64,000 nt of DNA, from positions 17,401 to 81,400 of the forward strand of contig JAHIWE010000020.1 in assembly GCA_018816105.1 (NCBI GenBank), in the 5' to 3' direction. The notes beneath the pieces were generated by a model. The model searched no databases. It worked only from the letters and a program-made list of their open reading frames with translations, and was not told the DNA's origin. The translations under genes were made by a program, and so were the position numbers. Of the stretch, positions 17,195 to 24,409 are shown in pieces (positions within the stretch are counted from its first letter, which is position 1; each line of letters starts with the position of its first letter). Origin of the DNA: a bacterium (GTDB lineage Bacteria; Campylobacterota; Campylobacteria; Campylobacterales; Arcobacteraceae).

Positions 17195-18945
17195 TGTGTG
17201 GAATTGTTGGAACAAATTTTAAAACAGAGAAGTTTTATAAATCTATTGAATTATTAGACCATAGAGGTCCTGATAATCATGGATATTTTGAATTTGAAAA
17301 TAATCAGTTTGGTCATACTAGGCTTAGTATTATTGATTTAAATGATGAAGCAAATCAACCAATGGTTTTTGATAATTTAGTTATTACATTTAATGGAGAA
17401 ATTTATAATTATCAAGAATTAATTAAAAATGAAGATTTAAAATGTATTACAAAGTCTGATACTGAGGTAATTATTAGGCTTTATCAGAAATATGCAGAGA
17501 ATTTTTTAAATAAATTAAATGGAATGTTTGCTTTTTGTATTTTTGATAAAAAGAAAAAAAGCTTTTTTTGTGCAAGGGATAGATTTGGTAAAAAACCATT
17601 TTATTATTATTATCAAAATAATAAGTTCATATATGCAAGTGAAATAAAATCTATTTTAAATCTTTTAGATTCTACTCCTACAATGAATGAAATAGCTCTT
17701 AGTGAATATCTTTCTTTCATGACACCAATTAATAATAATACATTTTATAAAGGTATAAATAAACTTTCAGCTGGGCAATTAATTTATTTTGATGAGAAAA
17801 ATTTTAAAGTAAGTTCATATTATGATATAGATAATATAAAAACAACACAATTTGATGAAAAAATTGTTTTAGAAAATATAGAAACTAAATTAATTAAGTC
17901 AGTAAAAAGTAGGTTAGTATCTGATGTAGAGGTTGCAACGCTTCTATCAGGTGGAGTTGATTCTTCTTTAACATCTGCTTTATATTCAAAATATAGTAAA
18001 AACCAAATAAATACTTTTTGTATAGGTTATGACGAGCATTTACATTATAGTGAAACCTCATATGCTCAAATTGTAGCAAAACATATAAATTCAAATCATC
18101 ATGAATTAATAATTGGTAGAAAAGATTTTATTGAAACAATTGATAAAATGTTAGAGTATACAGATGAACCTTTTGGTGATAGTGCCTCTATTCCTACATA
18201 TTTACTTAGTAAATACATTCACAAACAAGGTATAAAAGTAGCATTGTCTGGGGAAGGAAGTGATGAAAGTTTTTTAGGTTATGATAACTATTTTAAAATG
18301 CTTCAATATTATAATTCAAAAGGTAGTATTGAACCTTTTTCTTTAACAAAAGAATGGGAGTTTAATAATAGAGCTTTTTTTAATAAAAATATTTATCAAT
18401 CTTGTGGAGAAACATTTACTGAAAAGCAAAAAGAAAAACTTTTTCTAAATTATAAAGAAAAAAATCTTTTAGAAAACTATAAAAGTAATTATAGTGCCAT
18501 TAAATGGCTTACTTATATTGATTTTAAAGTTTGGATAGCTGAAGTTTTAATGACTAAAATAGATAAAATGTCAATGGCTAATTCTTTAGAATTGAGAGCA
18601 CCTTTTTTAGATTTCAATTTAGTTGAATATATGTTAAGTGTGGATGAGAATTTGAAAAAAGGAAATACAAATAAATATTTATTAAAACAAATTGCTGAAA
18701 AATATTTGCCCAAAGAGATTGTACATAGACAAAAAAAAGGTTTTAGTTCACCATTTATTGAATGGACTTTAGAAGAGTATAAGCAAGAGAGTTTAAATAT
18801 CATTTTAGAAGTTAATGCAACTCTAAATATATTTAATAAGAGTTTTATACACTTCTTATATAATGAAGCAAAAGAAAAAAGATTTAAACAGCATTTTTGG
18901 AATTTGTTTATCTTTTCAAAATGGTTTAAAAAGGTATACCTATGA
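17194..18945 (+). CDS. asnB: AsnB-like glutamine-dependent amidotransferase
   Basis: A 583-residue class-B asparagine synthetase homologue. I start it at ATG 17194 because this puts the catalytic Cys directly after Met (MCGIVG); the frame is open nine codons further up. The glutaminase half shows LLDHRGPDNHG and FNGEIYNY; the synthetase half shows LLSGGVDSSL (ATP-pyrophosphatase loop) and ALSGEGSDESFLGY. The length is usual. It is flanked by sugar genes, so it may amidate a uronic acid or another sugar acid like the O-antigen amidotransferases, though plain asparagine synthesis cannot be excluded. Confidence 0.9.
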   Translation: MCGIVGTNFKTEKFYKSIELLDHRGPDNHGYFEFENNQFGHTRLSIIDLNDEANQPMVFDNLVITFNGEIYNYQELIKNEDLKCITKSDTEVIIRLYQKYAENFLNKLNGMFAFCIFDKKKKSFFCARDRFGKKPFYYYYQNNKFIYASEIKSILNLLDSTPTMNEIALSEYLSFMTPINNNTFYKGINKLSAGQLIYFDEKNFKVSSYYDIDNIKTTQFDEKIVLENIETKLIKSVKSRLVSDVEVATLLSGGVDSSLTSALYSKYSKNQINTFCIGYDEHLHYSETSYAQIVAKHINSNHHELIIGRKDFIETIDKMLEYTDEPFGDSASIPTYLLSKYIHKQGIKVALSGEGSDESFLGYDNYFKMLQYYNSKGSIEPFSLTKEWEFNNRAFFNKNIYQSCGETFTEKQKEKLFLNYKEKNLLENYKSNYSAIKWLTYIDFKVWIAEVLMTKIDKMSMANSLELRAPFLDFNLVEYMLSVDENLKKGNTNKYLLKQIAEKYLPKEIVHRQKKGFSSPFIEWTLEEYKQESLNIILEVNATLNIFNKSFIHFLYNEAKEKRFKQHFWNLFIFSKWFKKVYL

Positions 18946-20003
18946 TTTGGTTTGATTTAGTGACTCCAAAATCTGTTTTATTCTTTATTCCTATAATAAA
19001 AGAAATAAAACACAGAGGAAGAAAAGTTTTAATTACCGCAAGAGAAGGTAGTGGATATTCAGAAGTTGTGGAATTATTAAGACTTTATAATATGGAATTT
19101 GTAAATAGAGGTGAATTTGGTGGAGCTGAGTTAAAAGATAAATTACATGCATCTATTGAGAGACAAAAAGCCTTAATGGAGTTTGTAACTCTTTATGATA
19201 TAGATAGACTTGTTTGTTTATGTTCTGTTGATGCAAATAGGGTTGCTTTTGGATTAGGTATTCCTGTAATTAATTTTTATGATATTCCTTTATCTGATTA
19301 TAAAACAAACTTTAAAAAAGCACTTCCTCAAGCAAGACTTACTCTTCCTTTATCTAATAAAGTTTTTAAACCATTTGTTGTGCCAGATGAGATTTTCTTA
19401 CGATTTTCTTTAGATGAAGAACAAATTTTTGATTATAATTTTATTGATCCTTTAATTTGGTTAAAAGATTTTAAGCCAAGTTTTGAATATGTTAAAGAAA
19501 TACTTAAACCATACAATCTTGATTTAACAAAAAAATTAATTATTATTAGAGAAGAAGAATATAAATCTTCTTATGTTGATAAAAAATATCCAATTTTATA
19601 TGAAGAATTAGAAACAATTTATAATTCAACAAACTCAAATATTATAATTATTCCAAGATATGAAAGTTTATATTTAAAAAAAGAATTTCCTTTTGCAGTA
19701 GTATTAGAAGAAAAAGTGATTATTCAACATCTTTTAGCTTATGCGGATTTATTTATTGGAGGAGGCGGTACTTTAAATACAGAAGCTTGTTTTTTTAATA
19801 CTCCAACGATTTCTACTAGAAGTTTTATTTGTCATTATGATAAATACCAAATAGATAACAACTTAATGTATTGGGTTAATACTAAAGAAGAATTATTAGA
19901 AAATGTATATAAATTATTATCAGATAAAAAAACTATTAATAAAAATATATTTGATAAAATGAGTTTAGATATTCCAAAGTTGGTTGATCAAATTTTGAAT
20001 TAA
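18942..20003 (+). CDS. DUF354-family protein
   Basis: A 353-residue protein with a GT-B-like plan and the DUF354 signature: IWFDLVTPKSVLFF at the N-terminus, LITAREGSGYSE, and ADLFIGGGGTLNTEACFFNTPTIST near residue 270. It overlaps asnB by four bases (ATGA), so it is the last gene of the tightly packed operon. DUF354 proteins occur in archaeal and bacterial surface-polysaccharide clusters and are thought to be glycosyltransferase- or UDP-GlcNAc-2-epimerase-like, but I know of no firm biochemical role. Confidence 0.75.
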   Translation: MIWFDLVTPKSVLFFIPIIKEIKHRGRKVLITAREGSGYSEVVELLRLYNMEFVNRGEFGGAELKDKLHASIERQKALMEFVTLYDIDRLVCLCSVDANRVAFGLGIPVINFYDIPLSDYKTNFKKALPQARLTLPLSNKVFKPFVVPDEIFLRFSLDEEQIFDYNFIDPLIWLKDFKPSFEYVKEILKPYNLDLTKKLIIIREEEYKSSYVDKKYPILYEELETIYNSTNSNIIIIPRYESLYLKKEFPFAVVLEEKVIIQHLLAYADLFIGGGGTLNTEACFFNTPTISTRSFICHYDKYQIDNNLMYWVNTKEELLENVYKLLSDKKTINKNIFDKMSLDIPKLVDQILN

Positions 20004-20025
20004 TATAAAGAAGGATTTATAATAA

Positions 20026-22068
20026 ATGTCACAAAAAAATGCAGAAGAGCAACTTCAAACAGCCTTAACAACAACTTTTCTAGCTAATTTAGTTTTTCTT
20101 AAAGAGTATGATAATAATTTATATCAAAAAGTAGATGAACTATCAAAAATGATTAATGAAGGTATTTATAAAGAAAAATATGCATTAGACTTTATAAAAG
20201 AAAATGGAGATTTTGATATATATGATTTGATTAATGATAAATATTTATATAATCAAAAACCAAAAAAGATAAATAATGATTTAGTTCAAAAAGTGCAATT
20301 TGATGAAAAAGAGTCTATTTTTACCCTTGAAAATATTTTTACTATAAAAGAAAATTTTACAATGGATCCAAATATTAGATTTGATATAAAAAATTATTCA
20401 CAATCAGTTCAAATGACTATTAGTGATATATCTAAATATACAAATACTTTAAAAGATTTTTTAGAAAATAAGAAAAAAAGATTAAAAAAGATTAAAAAGT
20501 TTATTTTTATTGGAACTTTACTTGGAAGACATATTCCAAAAATTGCAGAAAAAGTTGATGCAGATTTATATTTGGTTTGTGAAAGAAATTTAGAAATATT
20601 TAGATTATCTTTATTTACTGTTGACTATACAGTATTAGCAAAAAAAGGTGTTATTTTTTCAATAATGGATAATCCTATTCAAGAAGAAGAAAAAATATTT
20701 CAATTTTTTAATATTAATTCTTTTGATAATTATCTTATAAAATTCTCTTCAACTAGAATCAATGTTAAAGAATATATAGATTACTTATTATCCTCTTTTA
20801 TGTGTATAAAACCAACATCTTATGATTATAATAGATATTTGTACACTTTTATAAACAGAAGTACTAAAACTTTAAATAGTAATTATAAAACCCTTTTAAT
20901 TAATAAGATTAAAAATAAATCATCTATATTTAAAAATCATCCTGTTCTTTTTATTGGAGCAGGGCCTTCTTTAGATGAAAATATTCTTTGGATTAAAAAC
21001 AATCAAAGTAAATTTTTCATTGTAACAATAGGGGCGGCTTATAAAAAGCTATTACAAAATGATATTAAAATCAATTTGATAATTACATTAGATGAAAAAT
21101 ATGAAGAATTAAATATGAATCAATTTGATGATGAAAGTGTTTCTTTAATTAATGATGAAACTCTTATTGCAGCATCATGTATGACCGATAGTAGGATATT
21201 AGAAAAATTTAAAAAAGACAATCTTTTTTTATATGAGATATTTGCTCCTTTTCATCGTAGAAATATTGAATTAACAGGTTTTAGTGTAGGAGAAATTGCT
21301 ATACAATTATTATTAAATATGAATGTAAATAAACTATATTTAATTGGCTTAGATATGGCATTAAATCAAGATACAGGGAAATCACACTTTGAAGGCAATA
21401 GTGAAGAGTTAACATATAATTTTGAAGAAGAAAATAGAGATGTTTTTGGATTAAGAGAAGGGCTTTTAAAAGTAAAAGGTAATTTAGAAAAAGAAGTATA
21501 CACAACAGCTGTTTATTATACTTCAATCAAATATATTGATAAGTATTTAAGTTTAAAAAATGATGATACTAATATTTATAATTTATCAAAACATGGTGCA
21601 TATTTTAATAATTCTATTCCTACAAAAGTTGAAAATATAAACTTTGAAGATTTTGAAGATTTAAAATTTGATAATAAAACTATACTAAATTTATTTAATA
21701 CTTCTTCTTTATCTTTCTTGGAAAATAATTCAAAATCAGAAATCCAAAAAGTGATTAATTTTATAAGAAATAATATTGAAACAAATTTTAAACAATATAA
21801 AGAACAAAAATATACAACTTATGAAGATTTTCTATATGGAACAATAAAACAATTGTCTCTTATAACAGATTATGAGTTTAAAAATAGTTCTATTGCTTAT
21901 ATTCTAAGGAATTATTCTCAAATAATATTACCTTATCTGTCTTATCATTTTAATGATTTAAAAATTAAAAATGAAAGTAAAAAGATAGAAAAAATTAAAA
22001 AGATATTTACAGATCAAATAGAACAGATTTTTTATGATTATATGAAATTTTTGGAAAGAGTTGTATAA
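20026..22068 (+). CDS. maf: Motility accessory factor (Maf, DUF115) flagellin glycosyltransferase
   Basis: A 680-residue protein of the Maf/DUF115 family. The core signature is VLFIGAGPSLDENILWIK (GAGPSLDENI at 311-320), followed by FIVTIGAAYKKLL, NLIITLDEKYEE, the GFSVGEIAIQLLL helix and LYLIGLDMALN. In Campylobacter, Helicobacter, Aeromonas and others, Maf proteins transfer nonulosonic acids to flagellin Ser/Thr residues in the cytoplasm. An AAGGATTT ribosome site precedes the ATG, and 22 bases separate it from the DUF354 gene. It converges on the flagellin gene, which strongly supports flagellin as acceptor. No pse or leg synthesis gene is in the window, so the donor is open. Confidence 0.9.
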   Translation: MSQKNAEEQLQTALTTTFLANLVFLKEYDNNLYQKVDELSKMINEGIYKEKYALDFIKENGDFDIYDLINDKYLYNQKPKKINNDLVQKVQFDEKESIFTLENIFTIKENFTMDPNIRFDIKNYSQSVQMTISDISKYTNTLKDFLENKKKRLKKIKKFIFIGTLLGRHIPKIAEKVDADLYLVCERNLEIFRLSLFTVDYTVLAKKGVIFSIMDNPIQEEEKIFQFFNINSFDNYLIKFSSTRINVKEYIDYLLSSFMCIKPTSYDYNRYLYTFINRSTKTLNSNYKTLLINKIKNKSSIFKNHPVLFIGAGPSLDENILWIKNNQSKFFIVTIGAAYKKLLQNDIKINLIITLDEKYEELNMNQFDDESVSLINDETLIAASCMTDSRILEKFKKDNLFLYEIFAPFHRRNIELTGFSVGEIAIQLLLNMNVNKLYLIGLDMALNQDTGKSHFEGNSEELTYNFEEENRDVFGLREGLLKVKGNLEKEVYTTAVYYTSIKYIDKYLSLKNDDTNIYNLSKHGAYFNNSIPTKVENINFEDFEDLKFDNKTILNLFNTSSLSFLENNSKSEIQKVINFIRNNIETNFKQYKEQKYTTYEDFLYGTIKQLSLITDYEFKNSSIAYILRNYSQIILPYLSYHFNDLKIKNESKKIEKIKKIFTDQIEQIFYDYMKFLERVV

Positions 22069-22093
22069 ATGTAGAGATTCAAAATCTCTACAT
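22069..22093. terminator. Bidirectional hairpin between maf and flagellin
   Basis: A perfect 10-bp stem, ATGTAGAGAT pairing with ATCTCTACAT around a 5-base loop, sits between the convergent maf and flagellin stops. AT-rich sequence follows on both sides but there is no long clean T tract. Placement and symmetry suit a shared terminator. Confidence 0.7.
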
Positions 22094-22100
22094 CTATTAT

Positions 22101-22946
22101 TTATTGTAATAATCTAAGAACGTTTTGTTGAACAGAATTTGCTTGACTGATTGCATAAGAACCAGCTTGAGAAATAATGTTTTGTTTGTTGAAATTTGCA
22201 GATTCTTGTGCATAATCAACATCTCTAATAATAGATTCAGCTGCTTTTACATTTGTAGCTTGAGTCATTAAGTTTCTAACAGCTGATTCAACTTGATTTT
22301 GAGTAGAACCCACATCTCCTCTGTATCCATTTAGAGTTGTAATCGCAGTATCAACAATTGTTTGTTGTGCTGCAGCAACACTTTGTGTTAATCCATTAGC
22401 ACTTAATCCAGCTAATGTAGATAATGATAAACCAGAAGTATTAGATCTGATTGCTGTATTACTAATAGTATCACTTGAAGTTTCACCAACTTGGAATGTT
22501 AATCCAGAAGATGCCGCTTTACTAGATGAACTAGCTTGTAATAAAGTTGTACCATTATAGTTTGTTTGAGCTGCAATGTTATCTAATTGATCTAAAAGTT
22601 TGTCAATATCTTTTCTAATTGATTCTCTACCATCAGATGATGTAGTATCAGTATTAGCTTGAATTAATTTAGCTTTGATAGTATCAAGAATATTTGATTG
22701 CTCAGACATAGATTTATCAGCAATTTGTAATAAAGAAACAGCTGAATTACCATTTGCAACACCTTGATTAATTGAAGTTGCTTGAGTTCTTAATTTATCA
22801 GCAATTGCTAAACCAGATGCATCATCAGAAGCTTTATTGATTTTTAAACCAGTAGAAAGTTTTTCTAATGAATTACTTAGAGTTTTATTTGTATTTGACG
22901 CTGCTTCTTGAGCAGTCAACGATGAAACGTTAGTATTAATTCTCAT
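22101..22946 (-). CDS. Flagellin
   Basis: A 281-residue flagellin with conserved ends: MRINTNVSSLTAQ and LSTGLKINKASDDASGLAIA at the N-terminus, and AESIIRDVDYAQESANFNK to VQQNVLRLLQ at the C-terminus. The variable centre is very short, so the outer D2/D3 domains are missing and the filament would be thin-walled. Residues about 133-178 are rich in Ser and Thr and are the likely glycosylation surface. AAGGAT lies 7 bases upstream of the ATG on the - strand, after a long structured leader. It converges on the Maf gene. Confidence 0.97.
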   Translation of the reverse strand: MRINTNVSSLTAQEAASNTNKTLSNSLEKLSTGLKINKASDDASGLAIADKLRTQATSINQGVANGNSAVSLLQIADKSMSEQSNILDTIKAKLIQANTDTTSSDGRESIRKDIDKLLDQLDNIAAQTNYNGTTLLQASSSSKAASSGLTFQVGETSSDTISNTAIRSNTSGLSLSTLAGLSANGLTQSVAAAQQTIVDTAITTLNGYRGDVGSTQNQVESAVRNLMTQATNVKAAESIIRDVDYAQESANFNKQNIISQAGSYAISQANSVQQNVLRLLQ

Positions 22947-23113
22947 AATAAATCCTTTTTATATATGACACATTGTGATTTGAATAAATCACATCCTCAA
23001 ACCTTCTTGTTTCACCAAGCATAGAGAGGAAAGCTTTTCTTCTCTTCGGAATCCATTGATCCCTAATCTTTATATTGAAAGTATGGCACACCATTTCTTA
23101 AAATTAGATTAAA
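22947..23113 (-). promoter_or_regulatory. Flagellin upstream region with leader hairpin
   Basis: About 170 bases lie between trmA and the flagellin start. At 22974-22993 an 8-bp perfect stem (TGTGATTT and AAATCACA) with a 4-base loop sits 28 bases upstream of the start codon. At roughly 23027-23048 a near-palindrome centres on AAGCTT. A weak TATAAA-like -10 on the - strand lies at 23069-23074, which would give a leader of about 115 nt. I see no convincing sigma54 (GG-N10-GC) or sigma28 element in the right orientation. Confidence 0.5.
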
Positions 23114-24238
23114 TTAGTTGATCTTTTTTAGAATAATTCCACTTTCTATATGATTTGTATAAGCAAATTGGTCAAATAGTGCAAACTTTACTATTTCATG
23201 GGTTTTTACTAGTTCATGTAAGTCTCTATGTAGAGTTTCTGGATCACATGAGATATATATAATTTGTTCAAAATCTTTTGCTAGTGCTCTTGTGATATCA
23301 TCAAGTCCAGCTCTTGGAGGGTCCATAAATATAGTATCAAAGTCATAATCTTTTAGATTTACATCTTTTAATCTATTAAAAGTTCGAACTTCTTGAAGCC
23401 CTTGTGTGAACTCTTCTGCACTCATTCTAATAAACTCTATATTAGAGATATTATTTAACTCACAGTTTCTTCTTGCTGACTTTATTGATGTTTTTGAAAT
23501 TTCAGTTGCTAGGACTTTATTAAATTTTGTAGAAAGTGGTATTGTAAAGTTTCCACCACCACAGTAAAGTTCACATAAGTCTTTTGAAGAGTCTTGAATG
23601 TTATTTAAAACCCATTCAATCATTTGAATATTTACATTTGTATTTGGTTGAGTAAATCCACCTTCTTGATATTCAAAATTATAATCTTTGTTGTTTATAT
23701 TTAGTTTCTCAGAAATCAAATCTTTACTTATGATTTGTTTTTGTTTTCTACTTCTTCCTATGATTTTGATATTTACTTTGTTTTCAAGCTCTTTTGCAAG
23801 AATATTCCATGCTTCACTTAGTTTTCTATGATAAATTAAAGTTACAAGTAAATCATTTGTTGTACTTCCTAGAAATTCAATTCCAAAAAGTTTATTCTCA
23901 AGCTCTTTTTCTTTTGTTATCAGTTCTAGAAGTTTTGGCATAACTTCTTGAATATGGGGGCTTACTATTTGACATGAGTCTATTTCTAATACATTTTTAT
24001 TAAAATCATTCATAGCATATGAAATAGAATGGTTTCCCTTTTCATCTTTTTCCCACCAAATTCTAAACTCAGCTCTATTTCTAAAAGCTTCTTCACTACT
24101 CTTAATAATGTCAAAATCCATAGATGTAAAGTTTGAAAATCTTTGTTTTTCTCTTTGTACTTTAAAGTCTAGTTGTTCTGCATAACTTTTATCATATAGT
24201 GTACATGAAGCACATTTACCAAAATATTCACAATTCAT
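23114..24238 (-). CDS. trmA: tRNA (uracil-5-)-methyltransferase TrmA
   Basis: A 374-residue RNA m5U methyltransferase. Near the N-terminus CEYFGKCASCTLYD resembles the cysteine pattern of the wider family. The SAM site is LCELYCGGGNFTIPL, MDPPRAGLD is the substrate motif, the catalytic cysteine is C331 in YISCDPETLHRDL, and the general base is E365 in HIESG; these match E. coli TrmA C324 and E358 with a constant offset. It makes T54 in the T-loop of tRNAs. AAGGAAAATT precedes the ATG. The gene is divergent from the Suv3-like helicase. Confidence 0.93.
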   Translation of the reverse strand: MNCEYFGKCASCTLYDKSYAEQLDFKVQREKQRFSNFTSMDFDIIKSSEEAFRNRAEFRIWWEKDEKGNHSISYAMNDFNKNVLEIDSCQIVSPHIQEVMPKLLELITKEKELENKLFGIEFLGSTTNDLLVTLIYHRKLSEAWNILAKELENKVNIKIIGRSRKQKQIISKDLISEKLNINNKDYNFEYQEGGFTQPNTNVNIQMIEWVLNNIQDSSKDLCELYCGGGNFTIPLSTKFNKVLATEISKTSIKSARRNCELNNISNIEFIRMSAEEFTQGLQEVRTFNRLKDVNLKDYDFDTIFMDPPRAGLDDITRALAKDFEQIIYISCDPETLHRDLHELVKTHEIVKFALFDQFAYTNHIESGIILKKIN

Positions 24239-24255
24239 AATTTTCCTTGAAATTA

Positions 24256-24278
24256 GGTCTCCCGATTTAAAGGGAACC
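24256..24278 (-). promoter_or_regulatory. GC-rich hairpin in the trmA leader
   Basis: On the - strand GGTTCCC and GGGAGACC can pair around an 8-base AT loop with one bulged base, 18 bases upstream of the trmA start codon and just before its ribosome site. It stands out in very AT-rich surroundings. It matches no riboswitch class I recognise; it could be a structured leader or a transcription-control hairpin. Confidence 0.4.
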
Positions 24279-24344
24279 GATGTTTTTTATTTACTCTTAA
24301 AACACAAAAATAAATTTAGTTAAAAGTAATAAAACTTTAAAGAG

Positions 24345-24360
24345 GTGCAAGGTCTTGCAC
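24345..24360. promoter_or_regulatory. 16-base palindrome, possible operator
   Basis: GTGCAAG and CTTGCAC are exact inverted repeats separated by GT. Two loop bases are too few for a good RNA hairpin, so a dimeric protein-binding site is more likely than a terminator. It lies 38 bases upstream of the helicase -10 element and also upstream of the divergent trmA. The binding protein is unknown. Confidence 0.4.
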
Positions 24361-24397
24361 TTATATATTTTTTAATCTAGAATTATATTGAATTCAT

Positions 24398-24403
24398 TAT
24401 AAT
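24398..24403 (+). promoter_or_regulatory. -10 element of the helicase gene
   Basis: A consensus TATAAT ends six bases before the ATG at 24410, so the expected transcription start falls on or next to the start codon. No purine-rich ribosome site lies between them. No clear -35 hexamer is seen, as is usual in Campylobacterota. Confidence 0.6.
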
Positions 24404-24409
24404 ACGCTC

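Noticed and set aside
23084-23096. TGGCAC followed by five bases and TTT, resembling a sigma54 promoter near flagellin
   Set aside because: It lies on the + strand, pointing into the 3' end of trmA and away from flagellin, and lacks the downstream GC. Not a flagellin promoter.
24345-24360. Palindrome read as a rho-independent terminator before the helicase
   Set aside because: Only two loop bases, and no gene ends on the + strand just upstream; an operator is the better reading.
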